Shown: one piece after another, positions 1 through 5,785 of the stretch
Numbering within the stretch: the stretch's first letter is position 1
Layout: each line of letters starts with the position of its first letter
DNA from: Gemmatimonadota bacterium
Lineage (GTDB): Bacteria; Gemmatimonadota; Gemmatimonadetes; Palauibacterales; Palauibacteraceae
Length of the DNA stretch: 5,785 nucleotides
Assembly: GCA_030598525.1 (NCBI GenBank)
Contig: JAUVPT010000120.1
Span: 1 to 5,785, forward strand
Reading direction: 5' to 3'
Notes under the pieces: generated by a model
Databases searched by the model: none
What the model saw: only the letters and a program-made list of their open reading frames with translations
What the model was told of the DNA's origin: nothing
Position numbers and translations under genes: made by a program

Positions 1-391
1 CCCCACCGATGGCCGCGCATCCGAAGTCGACTCTGGAGACCTCGCCGGCCACGACCACCACGCTCACCGCGACTTCCGGACACGCCACTCCCGCGGGAAG
101 GTCGGCGAGCTCGACGGGGTACGAGCCTGGCTCGAGAGCCTCAAACAGAAATCGCCCTTCACCGTCCGTGGTCACATCCCGGTTCGCCGGATGACCGAGC
201 GCGATCCGAACGGCCGCCAGGGGAACGCCATCGACCGTGACGAGACCCGACACGCCGCCCCTCGCCTCGTCCGAGAGCAGACCAGCACCGGTCTCGGAGA
301 TGGGCTCGAAGAACTCGCTCATCTTCGAGTCACACGCATTGAGCACGCCCAGCGCGATCAGCAGGACGGGAGTGACGCTGCGCCGGCTCAT
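1..391 (-). CDS. Lipoprotein with carboxypeptidase regulatory-like domain (partial, C-terminus outside window)
   Basis: This gene is too broken by the window edge to stand out as an ORF, but translation from the ATG at 391 stays open for 130 codons to base 1. The N-terminus is a lipoprotein signal: MSRR, a hydrophobic stretch (VTPVLLIALGV), then LNAC, with the predicted lipidated Cys at residue 18. A short acidic linker follows. Residues about 44-90 read as a CarboxypepD_reg-like / SdrD-B-like beta-sandwich: GxVxVDGVPLAAVRIAL, then a TTDGEGRFLFEALEPGSY core, the classic 'TD-x-G-x-F-x-F-x-x-L-x-PG-x-Y' signature. In known families such domains are extracytoplasmic binding or structural modules, not enzymes. 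Its ATG overlaps the stop of the upstream barrel gene (ATGA) and no Shine-Dalgarno is visible, so translation is probably coupled to the barrel. Two cysteines lie near the visible end (CPEV and FGCAA). The ligand, and whether more domains follow, cannot be seen. Confidence 0.85.
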   Translation of the reverse strand, partial: MSRRSVTPVLLIALGVLNACDSKMSEFFEPISETGAGLLSDEARGGVSGLVTVDGVPLAAVRIALGHPANRDVTTDGEGRFLFEALEPGSYPVELADLPAGVACPEVAVSVVVVAGEVSRVDFGCAAIGG

Positions 392-1251
392 GGCACCAGC
401 CCGTAGCCCACGGACAGCCCTATCTCGTGCTGCCGATCGGCGTCGCCCGAATCGCCGTTGATGAACCGATACTCGAGCCGCAGACACGTCCGATTCGCGA
501 TCATCTGTTCCAAGCCTGCCCCGATCGAGAATCGAAGACCGCTCTCCGATCGCTCCTCCTGCAGCCGACGGTCCGCGAACACGCTGGTCACGGTCGCCCT
601 GTTCCATGCCCACGCCGCTCCCAACGTCCCGAACAGACTCGTGCGCTCCGCCACGGTCAGCGAACCCGTGGCGTACAGCGTGGCGGACCAGATGTCGAGA
701 TCGATGGTGCTCGAGTCCGGCAAACCGGGGCCCGTGTAGGACTGGTTGACGGAAACGGACGTGTACCCACCGCGCAGCCCGATGGAGACCGGAATGCGTA
801 GAGGATTCACTTCAACGAATACCACCGGGCCGTATCCCCAATCGTCGGCCTCACACGCGGTGATCCCCGCCTGATCACATGCCGTAGCCTCGAGGGTGGG
901 AAAGTGCGAGGCGGTAACGCCGAGTCCCCCTTTGACCAACGGCGGAAGCGCGATCGCAACCGGCGGGTCGTCCGGGTCGTCCTTCGGGGGCTTGCCCAGG
1001 TTGATCAACAGCCAGGTCCAGCCCTCGTCCACGTCCTCCGGCCGCGGCTTGCCAGAATTGAGAAGGCTCTGACCCGGCAGGCCTGGCCCGTCCGCCTGAG
1101 GACTGCCGTTGCCTCCTCGAACCCACGGCTTGCCCCGGTTCGCGGCCTCATGGTGCGGGGCCGGCGGGGCCTCCTGGGCAGAACCCTCCGAGACCGCACC
1201 CGCCAGGAGCAGGGCAAACAGCCACAGGTTGATCGGGAGCCGAAGCATCAC
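388..1251 (-). CDS. Probable outer-membrane beta-barrel protein with Pro-rich N-terminal linker
   Basis: The 287-residue product has a signal peptide (MLRLPINLWLFALLLAGAVSEGSA, cleavage near residue 25). A flexible Pro/Gly/Asp-rich segment follows (about 27-104). The remaining ~180 residues hold alternating hydrophobic strands separated by turns: about 140-149, 153-168, 183-199, 203-218, 238-250, 254-264 and 274-284. This size and pattern fit a small 8-stranded OmpA/OmpX-like barrel in the outer membrane, although no family signature is recognised. The last strand ends GLSVGYGLVP and lacks the terminal aromatic residue usual for BAM recognition; Tyr283 is close to the end. Cys125 and Cys133 are spaced for a loop disulfide. 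The open frame starts with GTG (1251) followed directly by ATG (1248). A GAGG overlapping the previous stop suits either, at 10 or 13 bases, and I cannot separate them. The gene begins 12 bp after the 327-residue gene and overlaps the next by ATGA. Function is unknown: porin, adhesin or structural role are all possible. Confidence 0.85.
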   Translation of the reverse strand: MMLRLPINLWLFALLLAGAVSEGSAQEAPPAPHHEAANRGKPWVRGGNGSPQADGPGLPGQSLLNSGKPRPEDVDEGWTWLLINLGKPPKDDPDDPPVAIALPPLVKGGLGVTASHFPTLEATACDQAGITACEADDWGYGPVVFVEVNPLRIPVSIGLRGGYTSVSVNQSYTGPGLPDSSTIDLDIWSATLYATGSLTVAERTSLFGTLGAAWAWNRATVTSVFADRRLQEERSESGLRFSIGAGLEQMIANRTCLRLEYRFINGDSGDADRQHEIGLSVGYGLVP

Positions 1252-1263
1252 GACACCGGTGCC

Positions 1264-2247
1264 TCAGCCTGTCGGGAACAGGTCCGGGGCGATGTCCGCC
1301 GCCCTGTCGAGCACCATCTGGACGTGTTCCCAACGGTCCGGTGCCACGCCCTGGATCAGCTCCTCGACCTGATCGGTCCAGGGCTGACCAGCAGCGGCGA
1401 AGTTGTCCTGCGTGTGCTCCATGAACGCTCCCAGGAAGGAGTCGAACGTGAAGTCGCCCTCGTGCGCCCACAGCGCCCACTGCTTGATCGAGTGAACGTA
1501 CGCGAGTGGATCTCCCTCTCCGGTCAGCAATCCCGACTCGAACAGCTGCCGCCCCGCCGCCAGGATGTTACGGGCGGGAGCGTAGTACTCCTGCAGCTCG
1601 GTCTGGGCGATCTGGAACAGCTGCCCGACCGTCGGAGGCTGCTTGAGGAATTCGAGACAGTAGGCGTTGAGTTTCGCGGTGAGCGGGTTCTGGCTCGCCA
1701 GGCCAGCGAGCTGGTCCTGGAGCAACTGCTGCGCCTGCTCCCTGATAACGAGAGGCTCGACGACGATCCCATCGCCGCTGAAGCTGATCGGACTTTCGGC
1801 CCCGTTCAGGATGTGGAGCTCGAATGCTTCGCCCGTCGACGTTCCGAGGCTTTGCAGGAACGCCGTGACGTTCACCTCCTGCGCGGCGCCGCTCGATTCT
1901 CCGACCGCCTCGGCCCGGAACAGGATCGCCTGCCCGTCAGCATCCGTGGCCAGGAACAGGATCCCGCCGTGCGTCTGTCTCGCCTCGCCTGGCACCGACG
2001 CGTCACCGGATCCCGGCGCCCGCGCCTCGCGACCCGCCAGCATCACGTCGAGCCGGTCAAGCATCATGTACTGGGTGGTGGGATCGTGACTGGCCCCGCC
2101 CGGGACCGAGGAATTGAGCAGGTCCTGGCTGACCGCCGGGTCGATCGAGGAGGTACCCGCCACCTGCGTCACAGCGTCCGCCGGCACGGCCACGGCGAGA
2201 AGCAGCGTGAACGAGAGACACGTGTAGACATTGGGGCCTATGACCAT
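1264..2247 (-). CDS. Exported protein of unknown function, first gene of envelope cluster
   Basis: I do not recognise a family for this 327-residue product. The first 25 residues form a likely signal peptide with a hydrophobic core (CLSFTLLLAVAV) and a PADA cleavage site; the n-region is unusual in lacking Lys or Arg. Residues about 30-92 look loosely structured (Gly/Ser/Pro-rich). About 94-166 alternates short beta strands (GILFLATD, AILFRAEAV, FELHILN, IVVEPLVI). From about 168 to the end the chain is mostly helical, Gln- and Leu-rich (QAQQLLQDQL) and carries several aromatics. One mature cysteine lies in LNAYCLEF (Cys197). No catalytic motif or transmembrane helix follows the signal, so the protein is probably periplasmic or secreted. 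The start is chosen because GGAG lies 7 bases before the ATG and a signal sequence begins there. It heads a run of three tightly spaced genes with a barrel and a lipoprotein, so a shared envelope role is inferred. Confidence 0.8.
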   Translation of the reverse strand: MVIGPNVYTCLSFTLLLAVAVPADAVTQVAGTSSIDPAVSQDLLNSSVPGGASHDPTTQYMMLDRLDVMLAGREARAPGSGDASVPGEARQTHGGILFLATDADGQAILFRAEAVGESSGAAQEVNVTAFLQSLGTSTGEAFELHILNGAESPISFSGDGIVVEPLVIREQAQQLLQDQLAGLASQNPLTAKLNAYCLEFLKQPPTVGQLFQIAQTELQEYYAPARNILAAGRQLFESGLLTGEGDPLAYVHSIKQWALWAHEGDFTFDSFLGAFMEHTQDNFAAAGQPWTDQVEELIQGVAPDRWEHVQMVLDRAADIAPDLFPTG

Positions 2248-2254
2248 GGCCTCG

Positions 2255-2258
2255 CTCC
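2255..2258 (-). promoter_or_regulatory. Shine-Dalgarno of the 327-residue gene
   Basis: GGAG on the minus strand, 7 bases before the ATG at 2247. It supports that ATG as the start even though the resulting signal peptide has no positive n-region. Confidence 0.6.
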
Positions 2259-2751
2259 GAATGTTCTGGGACCCGATGCGTACACGACCCGGGCGCGCAG
2301 GGGGCGCGTCTGCTGTCCGGTCGTGGAACGGAATCGGAAGGTCTTACCGCAGCGTCATCCAATTACGTCAGGGAGGTGCAAAAAGGCAAGTGGGAAACCG
2401 GGGAACCTGGCTGGCTCCGTGAACGATCTGGTTGCCCGAATCGGTGCCCGCTACGTATTCACCACAGACGACTTCAACTGCGAAGAGAGACAACGCGTTG
2501 CCAAGATACGCCGCATTGAATAGACCAGCCACCACCACCGGCGCTAGCCGAGGGGCTCCTGAGTTGGTGCGGAGAGCCTTCCGCATTCTGCCTGGGTTTG
2601 CGGGGCACTGGGTCCCATTGGTGGCTTCGGAAACAGCGGCCGCCCGGGGGGGTCAGGTGCCTCGAATTCTCAGAAACGCGTCACCCGCAACGGCAGCCAG
2701 TGTCCACATGAGCATGCGGCGAAGATCGGTGGGGTGAGGCGGAGAGGGCAA

Positions 2752-2781
2752 GCGGGGGCGCCGAACCGGCCGCGCCCCCGC
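2752..2781 (-). terminator. Possible terminator hairpin after the Cys-tailed protein gene
   Basis: A perfect 10-bp GC stem (2752-2761 pairing with 2772-2781) surrounds a 10-base loop. It starts 15 bases past the stop codon at 2796 when read on the minus strand. Position and stability fit a transcription terminator. The sequence after the stem on the minus strand is TTGCCCTCTCC, pyrimidine-rich but with no run of T, so it is not a canonical intrinsic terminator. It could instead act with Rho or only protect the mRNA 3' end. Confidence 0.4.
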
Positions 2782-2795
2782 CTCAGCGAGTCAAC

Positions 2796-3314
2796 TCAGT
2801 TCACGCACTGGGCATCGACTCCGCATACGAGAACCCCCGCGCACTTCTTGCAGGAGTAAGTGTCGGGATTGTTGACCGGCTGATCCGCATCGATGGTGCT
2901 GTAGAAGCCGATCACGGCTGTCAGACCGTCGTCCGCATCGATGTGAAGCCGGGTCAGCCTTCCCTCGCCCGACGGTCCCTGGTTCGCCATGCTGACCCCC
3001 TGACCCTCGACCGTCAGCATGGTGTGGCCGGGTCTGCCCGGGTCTGTGCCCAGACCCGGGTTCTGCACGCGGCCCTTCCGGCCCCTGGCCTGGGTACTGG
3101 GTCCGATCCGGACGTTGTCGCGGCTACCGCCGACCCTGACGGTGACCTTCGGGCCCTCCTGCATGACAGCGGTCGGAGCGGTGTCGCCCGACGACATCGG
3201 TGCCATCACCGTGGTCGGCGCCACGGCCGCGGAAACCTCGGTCTCGGCGAACCAGAGCACACCCGCTATGGTCGCCAGCACGGCAAAAAGAACCACAAGG
3301 ACAAGATTGCGCAT
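2796..3314 (-). CDS. Exported small protein with C-terminal four-cysteine cluster
   Basis: The 172-residue product begins MRN followed by a long hydrophobic stretch (LVLVVLFAVLATIAGVLWF). This is either a signal peptide cleaved near residue 29-30 (VSA-A) or an uncleaved anchor. Residues 30-55 are Ala/Thr/Met-rich and low in complexity. About 56-72 contains a short strand-like segment (KVTVRVGG). About 73-97 is a basic, Gly/Pro-rich stretch (ARGRKGRVQNPG and DPGRPG). About 98-142 looks beta-rich (TMLTVEGQGVSM, RLTRLHIDADDG, LTAVIGFYS). The C-terminus carries Cys155, 158, 164 and 170 in the pattern C-x2-C-x5-C-x5-C, the only cysteines in the protein. Such a tail can bind metal or form two disulfides; outside the cytoplasm disulfides are more likely. 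I recognise no family. The start is secure: AGGAGG lies 5 bases upstream. It follows the TPR regulator gene by 48 bp and may be co-transcribed with it. Confidence 0.8.
   Translation of the reverse strand: MRNLVLVVLFAVLATIAGVLWFAETEVSAAVAPTTVMAPMSSGDTAPTAVMQEGPKVTVRVGGSRDNVRIGPSTQARGRKGRVQNPGLGTDPGRPGHTMLTVEGQGVSMANQGPSGEGRLTRLHIDADDGLTAVIGFYSTIDADQPVNNPDTYSCKKCAGVLVCGVDAQCVN
3037..3060. repeat. Perfect inverted repeat inside the Cys-tailed protein gene
   Basis: Two 10-base arms (3037-3046 and 3051-3060) are perfect reverse complements with a 4-base loop. A near-copy of the left arm sits immediately next to it (3027-3036, 9 of 10 bases identical), so two alternative stems are possible. It lies within the codons for the Gly/Pro-rich stretch QNPGLGTDPGRPG. 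The structure may simply reflect CCG/GGG/GGC codons for Pro and Gly. Confidence 0.75.
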
Positions 3315-3319
3315 ACGAT

Positions 3320-3325
3320 CCTCCT
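3320..3325 (-). promoter_or_regulatory. Strong Shine-Dalgarno (AGGAGG)
   Basis: A perfect AGGAGG lies on the minus strand, 5 bases before the ATG at 3314. It is the strongest ribosome binding site seen in the window and points to efficient independent translation of the Cys-tailed exported protein. Confidence 0.85.
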
Positions 3326-3362
3326 GGAAATCAGGGATACAACGATCCGGACTTCGAATGCC

Positions 3363-5785
3363 CTATCGTAATCGAAACAGAGCGTTTCGTGCAGTGTCCG
3401 CTGCGAAAGAGAGCGGCGGTTCGGCATTCCACCATAACTTCCGGACGGCCTGGTAGAGATCGGCGGCGAGACTGTCGGAACCGAGCCGCTCGGCCAGCCC
3501 CGCCGCCCGATACAAACTGAGAGGACGCAGACCCCAGGCGTCATCCAGAAGGCCTATCGATGCCGGGCAACTTGCCGCAGAACGATAGGCGTCGAGAGCG
3601 ACAGAGTCCGCTCCGACGGCTGCGGCCAGAACGCCCGTCAGGTAGTAATCGCGGGGTCGTGTCCGACTTCGGTCCTGCCCCGCAACGACCCGAATGAGTT
3701 GCAGCCGAGCCTCGTCATCTCTCCCCTGATCCGCGGCCAGGATACCGCGCCACACGTCCGGTATCGCCAGGTCGTGCTCGGCCCACCCCTCGAACCAATC
3801 GGCTCGGGCACTGGAATCCAGGGCCAGGGCCGGACCCAGGCCCATCGACCTCAAGGCCGTCTGTCGGAGGAGCGCCGCCTGGCGGGCGGTGTAGCCCGGC
3901 GGCCCCCACTCTCGTGCCAGCTCCGCGAACGCCCGTGTCGTCATATCCCCTGCCACACCGGTGGCACCAAATACGCGCAGCCGCCCGACGGACGCTCCGA
4001 CCTGGCCCGCGAACACGAGGCTACTGTCCAGCGGATCCTCGGCCGCGAATGAGGCTAGGGGCCACCCGGGCGCCAGGAGCTCGGCGGCTCGTTCAGGCTT
4101 CCCGGTGGCCATGAACACGTTCGCCGCAGCACCGGGAGCCAGCGTCTCCCCCTCCTCGTCGTCGTCGGCGATCCGAAGCTCGGCCACTGCGTCCTCGACT
4201 AGCGACACAGCAGCGACCGGTTCGCTGGCTGCCAGGCTGAGCACAGCGAGCCGCACCCGGTCCTCGGGAGTCGTGTCCCCCCGGAGCGCCAGCGCTCGCT
4301 CGACCCGCCGCAGGGCCTCGCGCGAGAGATCTACCTCGGCTGTCGGTTCCGAATCGCATTGGAGCAAGGACTGTCTCCAAAGAAGCTGCTCCGCCCACTC
4401 CTCCTGGGGCCTTGGCTGGTCCGGTTGAATCGAAGCCCAGCGCTGCAGGTACGATTCTGTGCGCACCGCTCCGAGCATCGCCTTTTCACCGTCCAAACTC
4501 GCGATCTCGGTCTCCCCGACCCACTGGATCGAGTCTCTCTCCACCGGGCAGAAAGCCTCCTGGTCGCGGGCCTCGCGCACGGCGTAAGGAGGCAGGAGGG
4601 GACCGCCCGGACGCTCGTACGCCGGGCAGCCTCGACCCAGCGCCGCGTCTGCGATCCGCCTGTCGAGGTCGAACAGGTGCCCGTAGCTGAGCTGGAAATC
4701 AGGGGACAACCTCGCGGTGGTCTCGAAGGCGCGCCGAGCGACATTCAGATTCGAGCGCGGAATCGCGGCCGCGCCATCGGTGTCGGCAAGCCACGGATCG
4801 GTGAACTCCACCGCGCCCAGCAGCAGCCACGCCTCGGCATCCGCCGAGTCTCTGGCGAGGATCGCCCGGTACGCGGTCCTGGCTCCAGAGTAGTCGCCTT
4901 CCCAGAAGGTGCGGAACGCGCTCACGTGCTCCCTCAGTCCTGTGCGCAGATCCCGCTCTTCGGCCAACCGCTCTGCGAGCCTCGTGAGCCGGGCGATTTC
5001 AGGCCCGAGGTCCACGATTCTCTCCGGGTTGCGCGAGGTCCGCCAGTACAGGGTGAGTCCGAGATAGTGGTGCGGAAGAGCGAACAACGAGTCGTTCGCG
5101 ATCGCCTCGCGGAAATGCTCCTCGGCCTCGGGAAGTCGCCACCCGTACAACGCGTCCAGGCCATCCTGGAACTCTCGGTGTGCTTGCGGATTCGGCGACT
5201 CGCTCCGCAGCGTTTCCAGTTCGGCTGGCTGGTCGCGCAGGTTGAGGACCTCCTGGGTCACGGGCGCTACCAGACCATCCAATTCAACTGCGAGGCCCTG
5301 GGCCACGATGGGCTTTCCAACTGGCCTGCCAACCGAGGCGTCGTACAGTGTCGCCTCGATGAACGCGGAGTCTCCCTCGACTTCTGCGGTCAGGACGATC
5401 AACGTCCCTACCCGCTGACGACGCGCCACCTCGATCCCGAGATCGATCGAGGAAAGGGTCGGTCCGGACGCGCCCAGGTCGTACATGACACCGGTCAGCG
5501 CGAAATCAGGCACCACACGGACCGTCTCCCAGCCCCGCAGTTGGCGAGTGATGCGGGCGGCGGCACGTTCGGCCAACTCGGCCTCGTCAGCCGTCTCGGC
5601 CCGATGAGTGAACGGGAGAACGACGTATGAACCGCGGGGATCCTCCACGGCGTACGCCGACTCGGGCGAACCGAGACGCCATCCCAACTCGCCTGCCACA
5701 ATCCACGCAGCGGAAAAGAAGAGAACGAGTCCGAGCAGTGCCGCGATTCTTGCCGGCCAGCGGCGTCGGCGCGACTCGCTGGCGA
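3363..5785 (-). CDS. Membrane-anchored TolB-like/TPR protein, probable C-terminal part of a one-component regulator (partial at right edge)
   Basis: The frame can start at a GTG at 5699 (778 codons), but it stays open a further 28 codons to the window edge. Those codons encode SESRRRRWPAR followed by a hydrophobic helix (IAALLGLVLFFSAAWIVAG). The GTG lies inside this helix, so it is almost certainly not the start. Counting from that GTG, residues about 24-155 form an alpha/beta domain resembling the TolB-like/FlgO module: SYVVLPF strand, AARITRQL helix, RVVPDF, then GTLIVLTAEVEGDSAFIEATLYD and APVTQEVLNL. TPR-type helix pairs follow at about 172-214, 255-296, 643-670, 680-710 and 726-757, with poorer repeats between. 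Such a C-terminus is known behind Ser/Thr kinase, winged-helix or adenylate-cyclase domains. The Arg cluster before the helix predicts a cytoplasmic N-terminus and periplasmic C-terminus. Which N-terminal domain is present cannot be seen. The TPR part probably binds proteins or senses envelope state. Confidence 0.85.
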   Translation of the reverse strand, partial: ASESRRRRWPARIAALLGLVLFFSAAWIVAGELGWRLGSPESAYAVEDPRGSYVVLPFTHRAETADEAELAERAAARITRQLRGWETVRVVPDFALTGVMYDLGASGPTLSSIDLGIEVARRQRVGTLIVLTAEVEGDSAFIEATLYDASVGRPVGKPIVAQGLAVELDGLVAPVTQEVLNLRDQPAELETLRSESPNPQAHREFQDGLDALYGWRLPEAEEHFREAIANDSLFALPHHYLGLTLYWRTSRNPERIVDLGPEIARLTRLAERLAEERDLRTGLREHVSAFRTFWEGDYSGARTAYRAILARDSADAEAWLLLGAVEFTDPWLADTDGAAAIPRSNLNVARRAFETTARLSPDFQLSYGHLFDLDRRIADAALGRGCPAYERPGGPLLPPYAVREARDQEAFCPVERDSIQWVGETEIASLDGEKAMLGAVRTESYLQRWASIQPDQPRPQEEWAEQLLWRQSLLQCDSEPTAEVDLSREALRRVERALALRGDTTPEDRVRLAVLSLAASEPVAAVSLVEDAVAELRIADDDEEGETLAPGAAANVFMATGKPERAAELLAPGWPLASFAAEDPLDSSLVFAGQVGASVGRLRVFGATGVAGDMTTRAFAELAREWGPPGYTARQAALLRQTALRSMGLGPALALDSSARADWFEGWAEHDLAIPDVWRGILAADQGRDDEARLQLIRVVAGQDRSRTRPRDYYLTGVLAAAVGADSVALDAYRSAASCPASIGLLDDAWGLRPLSLYRAAGLAERLGSDSLAADLYQAVRKLWWNAEPPLSFAADTARNALFRLR

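Larger units (their letters stand above)
2248..2795. other. Intergenic region, about 550 bp, no supported gene
   Basis: This is the only long non-coding stretch in the window. It lies between the end of the cysteine-tailed protein gene and the start of the three-gene envelope cluster, both on the minus strand. It should therefore hold a terminator for the former (a hairpin is seen at 2752-2781) and a promoter for the latter. No convincing -35/-10 pair was found. The pyrimidine-rich minus-strand stretch near 2371-2391 and the AT-richer patch near 2361-2370 are the least GC-rich points before the start codon. A 72-codon minus-strand frame (2586-2368) lacks a good ribosome binding site and family resemblance. 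No tRNA, CRISPR or insertion-sequence ends were recognised. Confidence 0.6.

Noticed and set aside
2285..2310. Two closely spaced GGGCGCG copies in the intergenic region
   Set aside because: They are short GC-rich repeats expected by chance in such DNA, with no dyad structure around them.
2360..2391. Promoter-like pair on the minus strand (TTGCCT, about 18 bases, TAATTG) upstream of the envelope cluster
   Set aside because: The -10 element matches the consensus at only a few positions and lies more than 100 bases from the start codon. It is not better than chance, and sigma preferences of this organism are unknown.
904..2523. 539-codon open frame on the plus strand
   Set aside because: It is antisense to two genes that have signal peptides, ribosome binding sites and operon spacing. 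Its product is Arg-rich and low-complexity (RRRLLEEF, RRGRVCC type), typical of the antisense frame in GC-rich DNA.
2419..2523. Short plus-strand reading (VNDLVARIGARYVFTTDDF...) that looks protein-like
   Set aside because: It is only 34 codons from the GTG, with no ribosome binding site, and is the antisense of another weak frame. No family is recognised.
2368..2586. 72-codon minus-strand open frame with a hydrophobic middle
   Set aside because: There is no good Shine-Dalgarno before its ATG, mixed codon use unlike the neighbours, and no resemblance to a known family. It could be a decayed gene but cannot be supported.
4359..5630. 423-codon open frame on the plus strand
   Set aside because: It lies wholly opposite the TolB-like/TPR gene, which has clear domain structure. 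Its translation is Arg/Gly/Gln-rich without domains.

Overview
The window looks like a GC-rich chromosomal segment from a Gram-negative, diderm bacterium. It encodes a probable outer-membrane beta-barrel, a lipoprotein and two further exported proteins. The right-hand gene has the TolB-like plus TPR architecture common in environmental phyla such as Gemmatimonadota and Acidobacteriota. That phylum suggestion is an inference from protein style and base composition; there is no marker gene here. All convincing genes lie on the minus strand, so the window reads right to left.

Right part (5785 to 2796): a large gene runs in from beyond the right edge. The visible part encodes an arginine-rich stretch, one transmembrane helix, a TolB/FlgO-like alpha/beta domain and a long run of TPR-type helices. 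This is the usual C-terminal half of a one-component membrane regulator whose N-terminal cytoplasmic domain is outside the window. After 48 bp, and behind a perfect AGGAGG ribosome binding site, comes a gene for a 172-residue exported protein that ends in a four-cysteine cluster. A GC-rich hairpin just after it may close this transcription unit.

Middle (2795 to 2248): about 550 bp with no gene I can support. It presumably holds the promoter of the left-hand cluster. A weak 72-codon open frame and a weak promoter-like pair were seen but not accepted.

Left part (2247 to 1): three tightly packed genes, probably one operon. They encode a 327-residue exported protein of unknown family, a 287-residue probable outer-membrane barrel with a proline-rich linker carrying three N-x-G-K-P motifs, and the start of a lipoprotein with a carboxypeptidase-regulatory-like beta-sandwich. 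The intergenic gap is 12 bp and the second junction is an ATGA overlap, so translation is probably coupled. All three products are predicted to leave the cytoplasm, which suggests a small envelope module. I do not recognise it as a named system.
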